DNA of 64,000 nucleotides, from NCBI RefSeq assembly GCF_003385185.1, contig NZ_PQHZ01000015.1:1-64000 (forward strand), in the 5' to 3' direction. Below the pieces are notes generated by a model. The model saw only the letters and a list, made by a program, of their open reading frames with translations. It made no database searches and was not told where the DNA came from. The stretch is from Amycolatopsis palatopharyngis. Lineage in GTDB: Bacteria > Actinomycetota > Actinomycetes > Mycobacteriales > Pseudonocardiaceae. Numbering within the stretch: position 1 is the stretch's first letter; each line of letters opens with the position of its first letter. A program made the position numbers and the translations under genes. Below, piece after piece: positions 35,151 through 42,376 of this stretch.

Positions 35151-35627
35151 CTACCTCCCGACCGGGGCCGGAGACCGGCCGCGGCGCGCTCGTGCTGTGC
35201 TGTGCTGGGTTGCCGGGTGTGGTGAGGCCCCTCTCGTTCTCGGCCCTCTCGTCCTCGATTTGGGTCGCGGCCGCTCGGTACGCACCCGCACCTTGCTGGC
35301 GCTGACCGCACCACCGGTCCCGCCGGATCGTTCCCGGGGTGTTCGCAGCTCCCTGGCCCACATCGTCATGACCGACCCGAGCGGGCGCTCGTGGCTGATC
35401 TTGGCGGTGATGAACCTGGTGATGACGATGGTGATGACGAAGGCCCAGGCAGTGGAGAAGAAGCCGAAGCTGAAACCCATCTGCCGCTCGACGGTCAACA
35501 CCAGCAGGAACACCGGGACGCCGACACCCCAGGCCACGTACCTGGCCCGCCACGGGAAGGTCGCTTTCGGCGGACCGAGCCATACGGCATCGACCCGGTA
35601 GACGTCGTCATCGGTTCTGATTCGCAA
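35151..35627 (-). CDS. PrgI/VirB3-like small membrane protein
   Basis: A 158-residue protein: about 28 N-terminal residues, two transmembrane helices at roughly 29-46 and 52-73, then ISHERPLGSVMTMWARELRTPR and a basic, disordered tail. Two-helix PrgI/TcpE proteins precede VirB4 genes in many Gram-positive type IV systems, and this one does so with a three-base gap. The start is TTG 35627, preceded by GAGGTG. Confidence 0.65.
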   Translation of the reverse strand: MRIRTDDDVYRVDAVWLGPPKATFPWRARYVAWGVGVPVFLLVLTVERQMGFSFGFFSTAWAFVITIVITRFITAKISHERPLGSVMTMWARELRTPRERSGGTGGAVSASKVRVRTERPRPKSRTRGPRTRGASPHPATQHSTARARRGRSPAPVGR

Positions 35628-35639
35628 GGCCGAAGCACC

Positions 35640-35906
35640 TCAGCCGGTGAACAAGCCGGCGATCCATTCGCCGACGTCGACACCCGCGCCGCTGACCGCG
35701 AGGCCGATGATCGCCAGTGCGACCACCACACCGGCCAGGCGGCGCATGACTCCGGCGTTGTCGCCCTTGCCGCCGCCCAGCCAAAGCAGCAGCAGCGCCA
35801 CGGCGAGCAGCACCAGCGGAACCACGTTGTCGAGCAGCCAGGTGCGGACGCCGCCCGTTCCGAGCTCGCCGTCCTGCGCCAGTGCCGCAAGGGTCATGAT
35901 CGTCAT
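35640..35906 (-). CDS. VirB2-like small two-helix membrane protein
   Basis: An 88-residue protein with transmembrane helices at about 26-43 and 55-73 and a short Gly/Lys loop between them (GGGKGDNAG). The size and hairpin topology suit a VirB2/TrbC-like pilin or channel subunit, though no processing site is obvious. It is the first gene of the operon; GGAG lies six bases before the ATG. Confidence 0.6.
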   Translation of the reverse strand: MTIMTLAALAQDGELGTGGVRTWLLDNVVPLVLLAVALLLLWLGGGKGDNAGVMRRLAGVVVALAIIGLAVSGAGVDVGEWIAGLFTG

Positions 35907-36421
35907 CGCTTACTCCAAAGGGCGCGGAGCGTGGTTGTGCGGAGCGCACCACCGTGCGCCCCACTGTGGTTCCGACACTTGCCGTGTTCACACAACATCA
36001 TGGCGTTACATGGGGTAGTGGTCAAAGGGCTGTTGGGTGACCGTGGCGTTCCGGCCCGGCGCACACTACGGCCGATTCTCACTCAACTCGTCGCTCTCCA
36101 TCATCGCCGTGAATCCACTCAGTATCGAGGCACTCCACCCGGATTTCGTAGTGTGCCAATGGACTCACCCGGTCGCGAGGATCAAACTCACTCTGGGTAC
36201 CCGGTATTCGGCGTCAATGGCGATGTAACCAGTGAACCATGCCCCGAAAGGAGGCGGCATCGGCCTCCGGTCTGTGACCGCCTGCGTGCTGCCATGGCAG
36301 GAAATCGATCATCCGAAGGAGGAGGGGGTACCGACCTGAATGCCGTGATTGCGCCATTTCAGTGACGGTGAGTCACCGAAAACTGGTGTGGGGGAATTTG
36401 CATTCCCATACGTTTCAGCCC
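35907..36421. other. Long non-coding region upstream of the secretion-like operon
   Basis: About 515 bases between two genes that both run leftward. It contains the predicted operon promoter at 35997-36025. A short dyad GGGAAT-TTGC-ATTCCC lies near 36394-36409. It is noticeably less GC-rich than the flanks. I see no convincing small gene, tRNA or known riboswitch. Confidence 0.5.
35997..36025 (-). promoter_or_regulatory. Predicted promoter of the type IV-like operon
   Basis: On the minus strand TTGACC (36020-36025) and CATGAT (35997-36002) are separated by 17 bases. Transcription would start near 35990 and leave an 85-base leader before the VirB2-like gene. Confidence 0.5.
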
Positions 36422-37288
36422 TCAGCGGCCGGCGAAAACACCGTCCGGGAACGCGCCGGCCGACACGACCGCCCGGCTCAGTCCGCGCGCGAGCTCGTGC
36501 AGGCGTTCGCACCTCTCCGCGCCCAGCAGTGACCACGGCACGGCGGACGCGCGATTGGTCACCGCCTCGACCTCCGCGCGCAGCGCCGCCCCCTGCTCGG
36601 TCAGCTCGCCGTCCGCGTCGAGCAACCCGGCCTCCCGTAGGTGATCGATCGCACCTGCCCACTGCTCGTCGGACCAGCCCCGTAGCTTTTTCGCGATGGG
36701 TTCGAGGAAGCCCTTGCCGGTGGCGGTGTGGGTGACGATGGCGGTGAGGCCGTTGAAACCAGCTGCGACGAGCGCGGCGATATGCCCGTCGCCGCGGAAC
36801 TCACGCAGCTGTGAGGCCGCGTGCCAGAGCATGAGGTGGGGCTCCTCCGGCCAGTCCAGGTCGGCGAGCGCGGCATACAGCGGGCGCCCCTCAGGCAGGC
36901 AGCCCTCGGCGGCCTGCCTGGCGAGGTTCGCGGTCTCGGCGAGTTCGGCGGAGTCGATAGCGTCCGCGCCGAGCAGCCTGCGCAGTGCGGCGTCGGCCGC
37001 GGCGAGCCGGGCTTCGAGTACCCGTTCCGGAGTGGCCAGCGTCCAGGCACGGGGAATGTGCCGGGCGACCAGCTCCGGATTGAAGTTGAAGAACGTCGCG
37101 GCGACGGTCCCCGGGCCGACCGGCCCGAGCGGCGCCGAGCGGCTGGCGAAGTAACCCATCCGGCCCGGCCGCAGACCGGCCTCGGTGTAGAACTGCTCCG
37201 CCTCGGGTGCGAAATAGACCATCGAGTGGAGGGGCTCCAGCACTCGGTTGCACCGGAAAGCGACCTTGCTGGCGTCGTCCTGATCCAT
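36422..37288 (-). CDS. SCO6745-like helix-turn-helix family protein
   Basis: A 288-residue soluble protein, probably of the actinobacterial SCO6745 family. Recognisable stretches are LEPLHSMVYFAPEA, MGYFASRSAPLG, AATFFNFNPELVARHIPRAW and the last third with WSDEQWAGAIDHLREAGLLDADGELTEQG, which looks like a winged helix-turn-helix. The early YFASRSAPLG/FFNFNP region suggests a sensor or enzyme-like helical domain. Function unknown. ATG 37288 is used; an upstream extension would run through the rnpB terminator palindrome. Confidence 0.65.
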   Translation of the reverse strand: MDQDDASKVAFRCNRVLEPLHSMVYFAPEAEQFYTEAGLRPGRMGYFASRSAPLGPVGPGTVAATFFNFNPELVARHIPRAWTLATPERVLEARLAAADAALRRLLGADAIDSAELAETANLARQAAEGCLPEGRPLYAALADLDWPEEPHLMLWHAASQLREFRGDGHIAALVAAGFNGLTAIVTHTATGKGFLEPIAKKLRGWSDEQWAGAIDHLREAGLLDADGELTEQGAALRAEVEAVTNRASAVPWSLLGAERCERLHELARGLSRAVVSAGAFPDGVFAGR

Positions 37289-37317
37289 GCTCGGCAACCT
37301 ACCCGAGGGCCCCGTGC

Positions 37318-37349
37318 CCTTTCGCACTTTCCCGGGAAAGTGCGAAAGG
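37318..37349 (-). terminator. 32-bp perfect palindrome after rnpB
   Basis: CCTTTCGCACTTTCCC (37318-37333) is followed directly by its reverse complement (37334-37349). It begins five bases beyond the rnpB 3' end and is likely its terminator. The core CGCACTTTCCCGGG recurs at 59370-59433. Confidence 0.75.
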
Positions 37350-37353
37350 AAGT

Positions 37354-37761
37354 GCGGACGAGCTGGCATGTAAGCCGGATCCTGTCCCCGCGGCCCGCCG
37401 AAGCGGAGCCGCGATGGGCGGCCATCCATCTCGGCCTGCCGTTGCCGACAGGCTCTAGCGGCCTACCCGCAGACATCGGACGGGCCGTCCTCGAACGTCT
37501 GCGCAGGAGCCTGAGCTCCCTCTTGGCCTTGCTCCGGGTGGGGTTTACCTAGCCGCCCCGGTCACCCGGGGCGCTGGTGGTCTCTTACACCACCGTTTCA
37601 CCCTTACCTGCCGCTCGCGCGCCAGGCGGTCTGTTTTCTGTGGCACTGTCCCGCGGGTCACCCCGGGTTGCTGTTGGCAACCACCCTGCCCTGCGGAGTC
37701 CGGACTTTCCTCGAAACCGCGCCGGAGCGCGGCGTCGCGACCGCCCTGCCAACTCGTCCGC
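37354..37761 (-). ncRNA. rnpB: RNase P RNA, bacterial type A
   Basis: About 408 bases on the minus strand form the catalytic RNA of RNase P, which matures tRNA 5' ends. Universal elements are in place: GAGGAAAGTCCGGACTCC (37695-37712) near the 5' end, the GTGCCACAGAAAACAGACC block (about 37629-37646), GGGTGAAACGG, and at the 3' side the sequence pairing with the 5' end. Helix P1 is formed by GCGGACGAGTTGGC (37748-37761) and GCCAGCTCGTCCGC at the 3' end (37354-37367), which sets the ends to within a few bases. Single copy, just downstream of the RNase H gene's 3' palindromes. Confidence 0.95.
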
Positions 37762-37804
37762 ATCGACAAGGGTAGCCACCTCGCCGCGGAGCGCGCCGGG
37801 ATGC

Positions 37805-37858
37805 CCCCAATGTGGCATTGGGGACGTTGAAGTTCCCCAATGCCACATTGGGGAACTT
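37805..37858. repeat. Two-unit 30-bp palindromic repeat
   Basis: Two dyads, CCCCAATGTGGCATTGGGG and CCCCAATGCCACATTGGGG, start 30 bases apart (37805 and 37835). They lie between the RNase H/phosphatase gene and rnpB, where they may end transcription of the former. Confidence 0.85.
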
Positions 37859-37869
37859 CTACCTCGCCG

Positions 37870-38994
37870 TCAGCTCAGGTGGGAGGTGTCGTTCACCAGG
37901 CGCACCGAGGCGTTGCCGTCGGGGTAGAACTCGACCATCGACAGCGAGGCCAGGTCCAGGTGCAACCGGAACAGCAGCGAAGGACCCGCGTCCAAACCCA
38001 TCCGCAGCAGGGACTTGATCGGCGTGACGTGACTGACCACGACGATCGTCCGGCCCCCGTACGTCGACAGCAACTCGTCGCGGGCACGGCGCACCCTGCG
38101 GTGCACGGCGTCGAAACTCTCGCCGCCCGGTGCGGCCAGCGCGGGATCACCCAGCCACTTGCCGTGCAGGTCGGGGTCCCGCTCAGCGGCCTCGCCGAAC
38201 GTCAGCCCCTCCCAGTCACCGAAGTCGGTCTCCAGCAGGCCGGGGTGCGTGCTCACCCGGCCGCCGAGTGCGTCGGCCACCGCTTCCGCCGTCTGCCTCG
38301 CTCGCAGCAGCGGCGAAGCGACGATCGGCGCAGCCTCGCCACCAATGACCAGACCGTCCATCGAGGCGAGCCGTTTCGCGGCCGCGGCCGCCTGCTGGGC
38401 CCCGGCATCGGTCAGTGGGACGTCACCACGGCCCGAGTAACGCCGATCCAGCGACATCGCGGTCTGGCCGTGCCGCAGGAGCAGCAGCCGCGTCGGCGTG
38501 CCGGTGGCGCCGGACCAGCGGGCCGGACCCCGGTCGGAGTCCGGATCCGCCTCGTCCGGCTCGGACCTGCGCTTCGGTGCGATACCGGCCTGAGTGTCCA
38601 TCGCTTCGTTGGCAAGGCGGTCGGCATGGGCGTTACGCGCACGCGGGATCCACTCGAACCGCACCCGGTCGAAACCGGCCACGAGTTCGCGAGCACGCTG
38701 CGCGAGCGGTTGCAGTGTGGCGTTCTTGATCTTCCAGCGCCCGGACAGCTGCTCGACGACGAGCTTCGAGTCCAGCATGGCCTCCACTGTGGACGCGCCG
38801 AGTTCGGCCGCCGCCTCAAGCCCGGCGATGAGCCCCTGGTACTCGGCCACGTTGTTGGTGGCGATGCCCAGCCCTTCGCTGCGCTCGGCGAGCACCTCGC
38901 CGGTCTCGGCGTCCTTGACCACGGCGCCGTAGCCTGCGGGCCCCGGGTTACCCCGAGAGCCCCCGTCCGCCTCGACGACTACCCGATCCGTCAT
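37870..38994 (-). CDS. Bifunctional RNase H / histidine-phosphatase protein
   Basis: A 374-residue fusion. Residues 1-140 are a type I RNase H with the DEDD set Asp10 (VEADGGSRGNPG), Glu51 (NNVAEYQGL), Asp75 (LDSKLVV) and Asp125 (NAHADRLAN), which cuts RNA in RNA-DNA hybrids. After a charged linker, residues 168-370 are a histidine phosphatase domain with LLRHGQT (Arg174-His175) and SHVTPIKSLL. The mycobacterial homologue Rv2228c has both activities, and the phosphatase domain resembles CobC of cobalamin synthesis. The ATG overlaps by four bases the second of two mini-ORFs that separate it from the zinc-ribbon gene. Confidence 0.92.
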   Translation of the reverse strand: MTDRVVVEADGGSRGNPGPAGYGAVVKDAETGEVLAERSEGLGIATNNVAEYQGLIAGLEAAAELGASTVEAMLDSKLVVEQLSGRWKIKNATLQPLAQRARELVAGFDRVRFEWIPRARNAHADRLANEAMDTQAGIAPKRRSEPDEADPDSDRGPARWSGATGTPTRLLLLRHGQTAMSLDRRYSGRGDVPLTDAGAQQAAAAAKRLASMDGLVIGGEAAPIVASPLLRARQTAEAVADALGGRVSTHPGLLETDFGDWEGLTFGEAAERDPDLHGKWLGDPALAAPGGESFDAVHRRVRRARDELLSTYGGRTIVVVSHVTPIKSLLRMGLDAGPSLLFRLHLDLASLSMVEFYPDGNASVRLVNDTSHLS

Positions 38995-39068
38995 GGGCCC
39001 GACTCCAGAGTCCGGCAGCGTCCAATGGTGCGGACCTCTTCCGCAGACCGTCCCCAACTCACACTCAT
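38991..39068 (-). CDS. 25-residue mini-ORF 2 in tandem repeat
   Basis: A complete 25-codon frame from ATG 39068 to TGA, starting MSVSWGRSAEEVRTIGRC and ending RTLESGP. Its ATG overlaps the stop of mini-ORF 1 and its stop overlaps the RNase H ATG, both as ATGA. CTGGAG near its end can serve as ribosome binding site for the next start. It probably keeps translation coupled rather than making a needed peptide. Confidence 0.5.
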   Translation of the reverse strand: MSVSWGRSAEEVRTIGRCRTLESGP

Positions 39069-39160
39069 AGGCCCGACTCCAGAGTCCGGCAGCGTCCAAT
39101 GGTGCGGACCTCTTCCGCAGACCGTCCCCAACTCACACTCATAGGCCTGACTCCAGAGTC
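38996..39160 (-). repeat. 74-bp tandem repeat, two units plus a partial third
   Basis: The GACTCCAGAG anchor recurs at 39001, 39075 and 39149, a period of 74. The partial third copy is the 3' end of the zinc-ribbon gene. Apart from a few changes in the GGCC(C/T)AT junction the two units are identical. Confidence 0.93.
39065..39142 (-). CDS. 25-residue mini-ORF 1 in tandem repeat
   Basis: A complete 25-codon frame identical to mini-ORF 2 except for its last residue (ending RTLESGL). Its ATG at 39142 overlaps the zinc-ribbon gene stop as ATGA, and its own stop overlaps the next ATG in the same way. Its final seven residues equal the last seven of the zinc-ribbon protein. Confidence 0.5.
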   Translation of the reverse strand: MSVSWGRSAEEVRTIGRCRTLESGL

Positions 39161-39876
39161 CGCACGAGAATCGCGCCGCAGTTGTCGCAGCGGACGACCT
39201 CGTCCTCCGCGGTCGCCTTGATCTCGGCGACGGTGTTGCGGTCCAGCTCGAGCTGGCAGGCACCGCATTTGCGGGCACGCAGCAGCGACGCGCCGATGCC
39301 CTTCTGGGCCCGCACCCGCTCGTAGAGGCTCAGCAGGTCCTCGGGGAAACGGGGCAGGAGGGCTTTGCGGTCCGTCGTGCGGCGGTCCTCCGTGGTGTCC
39401 AGGTCGGCCAGGACGTCGTCGCGCCTGCGGGCGGCCTCGGCGAGCTCCTGCTCGGCCTTGTCCACCTCCGCGCCGGTGCGCTGGGCGTCGAGTTCGAGCG
39501 CCTCCCTGCGTTCCATCAGCTCCAGCAGGTCGTCCTCGAGCGCGGCCTGCCTGCGCTCGAGCGTCGACAGCTCGTGCTCAAGGTCGGTCAGCTGCTTCGG
39601 TGACACCGAGCCGGAGGCGAGCAGTTTGCGGTCCTTGTCCTCCCGCGCCCGCACGGACTCGACCTCGCGTTCCTGCCGCGCCACGTCCCGGTCCATGTCC
39701 GAGGCCTTCGTCTGCACGGACACGAGCGCGTCCTTGCGCTCGCGCAGGGTCTTCTCCGACTCGGCGATCTCGGCCAGCTCGGGCAGTGTGCGACGGCGAT
39801 GCGCGATACGGGACAGCTCGGCGTCGACCTTGGCGAGGTCGAGCAGCTGCCGCTGCACGGCTGGATCTGCCTTCAC
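39139..39876 (-). CDS. Coiled-coil zinc-ribbon protein (Rv2229c-like, CT398 family)
   Basis: A 245-residue protein. Residues about 10-170 are a long antiparallel coiled coil rich in Arg/Glu/Leu; the C-terminal zinc ribbon has CGAC and CDNC pairs. This family is found beside NIF3 and RNase H genes across actinobacteria, and its chlamydial relative CT398 interacts with RNA polymerase or secretion parts; the role here is unknown. GTG 39876 follows GGGAGA. The last seven codons lie in the tandem repeat. Confidence 0.85.
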   Translation of the reverse strand: MKADPAVQRQLLDLAKVDAELSRIAHRRRTLPELAEIAESEKTLRERKDALVSVQTKASDMDRDVARQEREVESVRAREDKDRKLLASGSVSPKQLTDLEHELSTLERRQAALEDDLLELMERREALELDAQRTGAEVDKAEQELAEAARRRDDVLADLDTTEDRRTTDRKALLPRFPEDLLSLYERVRAQKGIGASLLRARKCGACQLELDRNTVAEIKATAEDEVVRCDNCGAILVRTLESGL

Positions 39877-39890
39877 GTGTTGTTTCTCCC

Positions 39891-40730
39891 TCACCCAGCT
39901 CGAAAATTCCACGGATCGGTGCTCCGCGTGGAGATGTGAACCTCGACCGTACCCGCCGTTGCCACCTCGATCACCGTCGAGGCTTGCCCGCACCACGGCC
40001 ACTCGCTGGCCCAGTGGGTGACCCCGACCAGCGCGGGCACCTCGGCGACCGACTCGAGGTGCTCGCCCGCGGGGTGGTGTCGCAGATCCGCGGTGACGTA
40101 GGCGTCCACGCCGGCGGCCGTGGCGGCACCGAGGTAGCTGTCGCCCGACCCGCCGGACACCGCGACGGTCCTGATCGGACGGTCAGGATCACCCGCGCCG
40201 AGCACCCCCGGTCCGGTCGCGGGAAGTGCGCCGGCGACTCGGCTGACGAAGGCCGAGAACGGCTCCGGTGCGGGCAGCTCAGCGATGCGGCCGATGCCGG
40301 TCGCTCCGTGTTCGGCCGAGGCGTGCGGGGACAGCGGGGCGAGCACCCGAAGGCCGATGGCCTCGGCGAGCGCGTCGGAGACTCCGGGGCTGGCCGAGTC
40401 GGCGTTGGTGTGCGCGCAGTAGAGAGCGACGCCCGCCCGGATCAGCCGGTGGATCAGCCTGCCCTTCGTGGTGTCCGCGGGGACTCCGTGCACGCCCCGT
40501 AGCAACAACGGGTGGTGCGCGACGATCAGCTGCGCACCGAACTCGATTGCCTCCTCGACCGTCGCCTGCACGACGTCGACGCAGACCAGCACGCGCCGGA
40601 CGGGTTCAGCCGGATCACCGCACACCAGCCCGACGGCGTCCCAGGACTCGGCGAGTTCGGGCGGGTAGGCGGTCTCCAGCGCGGTGACGATCTCGGACAC
40701 GGTAACGGTCGCGGACGGTGACTCGGACAT
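39891..40730 (-). CDS. NIF3-like dinuclear metal-centre protein
   Basis: A 279-residue member of the NIF3/YbgI family. The metal-ligating motif is seen in LIVAHHPLLLRG, together with VCVDVVQATVEEAIEFGAQ, YCAHTNADSASPG, VSGGSGDSYL and the C-terminal DVTHWASEWP-like stretch. Family members form toroidal hexamers with two metals per subunit; several are linked to cyclohydrolase-type chemistry, but no activity is certain. It is upstream of the zinc-ribbon gene on the same strand (14-base gap), matching mycobacterial Rv2230c. Confidence 0.9.
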   Translation of the reverse strand: MSESPSATVTVSEIVTALETAYPPELAESWDAVGLVCGDPAEPVRRVLVCVDVVQATVEEAIEFGAQLIVAHHPLLLRGVHGVPADTTKGRLIHRLIRAGVALYCAHTNADSASPGVSDALAEAIGLRVLAPLSPHASAEHGATGIGRIAELPAPEPFSAFVSRVAGALPATGPGVLGAGDPDRPIRTVAVSGGSGDSYLGAATAAGVDAYVTADLRHHPAGEHLESVAEVPALVGVTHWASEWPWCGQASTVIEVATAGTVEVHISTRSTDPWNFRAG

Positions 40731-40830
40731 GCCGCCGATCCTCGCATGCGCCCCCGGGAGAAGTTCCCCAATGCGGCATTCGGGAACTTCAACGTCCCCA
40801 ATGCCACATTGGGGACATCCTCGGAGGGGG
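40730..40830. repeat. 101-bp direct repeat flanking the HTH/TPR gene, left copy
   Basis: Matches 42243-42344 with one inserted base and one substitution. Within it are two 30-bp-period palindromes (dyads starting at 40766 and 40796). Its first base belongs to the NIF3 start codon. Confidence 0.9.
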
Positions 40831-40934
40831 TGCAGCGCTGCCGACTCGGGTGTCGTGGGTGGTCACGCTCCGCTGATAACGGCTGATTACCAGGGCGGTT
40901 CCTGGGGGCGGGCTCAGGGGGCAGAATTGGTGAA

Positions 40935-42194
40935 GTGAGGGAGAACGGCCGAGAGCCGAACGACCGACTACGGGCTGCCCGGGAGTCGACCCCGTCCCCG
41001 CATGATCCTGGTGCTGCGATGAGCCGTCCGGAGCTGGCCGACGCAGTGAACGCCTGGCTGGTGGCGCACACCGACCGGCATGCCGTGGTGGACGAGCACT
41101 ATGTGGCCCGGCTGGAGCGCGGCAAGATTCGCTGGCCGGACGCCGACTATCGGTCCGCGTTCGCCGCGGTGTGCAACCGGCCGGAATCGGAACTGGGCTT
41201 CCAGCCCTCCTCCGCGAATCGTCGCCCTGTCCGGACCGCGCCGACGCGGCGCGCAGGCGAGCTCGTCACCCGCGAGGCATTTGAGTGGGCTGTCCCCGAT
41301 GAGCTGGGACCTCCTGTGGACGCTGACTACGTGAACTCCCTCCGGGAGACCGTGGAGCGAATCGTGGCGCTGAACAACACTGTCGGCGGAGACGAGATCG
41401 CCCGACTGACGGTGGCCGAGCTCCGGACCGCGCAGAGGACCCTCGCCAGCGGCCGCTACCGGCCCAGCGTGGAGCGAGACCTGGAGGCCGCGACGGCTGA
41501 ACTCGGGGTGTTGTCGGGATGGCTGCTCTACGACGCCGAACTCCAAGACGAGGCCCGGCAGGTCAACCTGGATGCGCTGGCTCTGGTACGGACATCCGTG
41601 GACCTGCCGATGGAGTGGTTCTTGCTGACCAACTTGGCGATGGGCGCGGTGCACACCGGCCGCCCCCACGAGGCTCTACGCGTCACCAGCCAAATGCAAG
41701 AGCGGGACAACCTCCCAGGCCGGGTAGCGGCACTGGTCAGCCTGCGCCGGGCACGCGCCCTGGCTGCGTTGGGGGACGACGCCGGACACCGCGCGGAGTT
41801 CGCGCGGGCGCGGTCCCTGCTGGACAACAACGTCACCAGTCGCGACCCGGCATGGACGTGGTGGATGCTCCCGACGGAGATGACCTGGCATGAGGGAATG
41901 GCTCACGCGGCCCTGGGTGACTGGTCGCGGTCACTGCCGGAGCTGGCCGAGGCGGTGGAGGGCTACACCCACGACCGGCGCGGCCACAACGGGTGCCGGG
42001 CGCTGCTGCTGGAAGGGGCGGTGCGTGCCGGGGCGTGGACGGAGGCCGAGGACGTCGCGCAAGAGGTCATGCTGCACCTGAGCCAGACGACCTCCGGCCG
42101 GGCGCGGCACAGCCTGCGGCGAACAGTGACACTGTTGGACCGGTCCGGGGCACGGCCAGGCCTGCGGGACATGCTCCGCGCAGCCGGGGTGTAG
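40935..42194 (+). CDS. Helix-turn-helix regulator with TPR-like C-terminus
   Basis: A 419-residue protein of a large actinobacterial family. Residues 8-75 are an Xre-like helix-turn-helix (NDRLRAARES, MSRPELADAVNAWL, YVARLERGKIRWPDADYRSAF); residues 115-415 are helical repeats resembling TPRs (SVERDLEAATAELGVLSGWL, PHEALRVTSQM, ALAALGDDAGHRAEFARARS). Streptomyces relatives are pleiotropic or antibiotic-linked regulators, often answering peptides or small ligands. GTG 40935 matches the usual family start better than ATG 41019. It is absent from this position in the mycobacterial order and is flanked by 101-bp direct repeats. Confidence 0.82.
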   Translation: MRENGREPNDRLRAARESTPSPHDPGAAMSRPELADAVNAWLVAHTDRHAVVDEHYVARLERGKIRWPDADYRSAFAAVCNRPESELGFQPSSANRRPVRTAPTRRAGELVTREAFEWAVPDELGPPVDADYVNSLRETVERIVALNNTVGGDEIARLTVAELRTAQRTLASGRYRPSVERDLEAATAELGVLSGWLLYDAELQDEARQVNLDALALVRTSVDLPMEWFLLTNLAMGAVHTGRPHEALRVTSQMQERDNLPGRVAALVSLRRARALAALGDDAGHRAEFARARSLLDNNVTSRDPAWTWWMLPTEMTWHEGMAHAALGDWSRSLPELAEAVEGYTHDRRGHNGCRALLLEGAVRAGAWTEAEDVAQEVMLHLSQTTSGRARHSLRRTVTLLDRSGARPGLRDMLRAAGV

Positions 42195-42242
42195 GCCACT
42201 ACTTCCAGTCGCTGCGGATGGCGCGAGTTTCGAAGCCCTTGT

Positions 42243-42344
42243 TGCCGCCGATTCCTCGCATGCGCCCCCGGGAGAAGTTCCCCAATGCGGCATTCGGGAA
42301 CTTCAACGTCCCCAATGCCACATTGGGGACATCCTCGGAAGGGG
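42243..42344. repeat. 101-bp direct repeat flanking the HTH/TPR gene, right copy
   Basis: Second copy, 1.5 kb from the first, ending 33 bases before the ptpA start. Palindromic dyads start at 42280 and 42310. Confidence 0.9.
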
Positions 42345-42376
42345 CACGGCTGGTGTGGATCAGCGACACTGTGGAC

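Noticed and set aside
27034..36025. An integrative conjugative element
   Set aside because: No integrase, relaxase, coupling protein, tRNA or att-like repeats were found; the flanking repeats belong to other families and are not paired around the cluster.
36037..36228. A 63-codon plus-strand frame in the operon leader
   Set aside because: No ribosome binding site, atypical codon use and no similarity to anything recognised.
35907..36421. A cyclic-di-AMP or other known riboswitch ahead of the hydrolase-containing operon
   Set aside because: I could not place the conserved core elements of any class I know on either strand.
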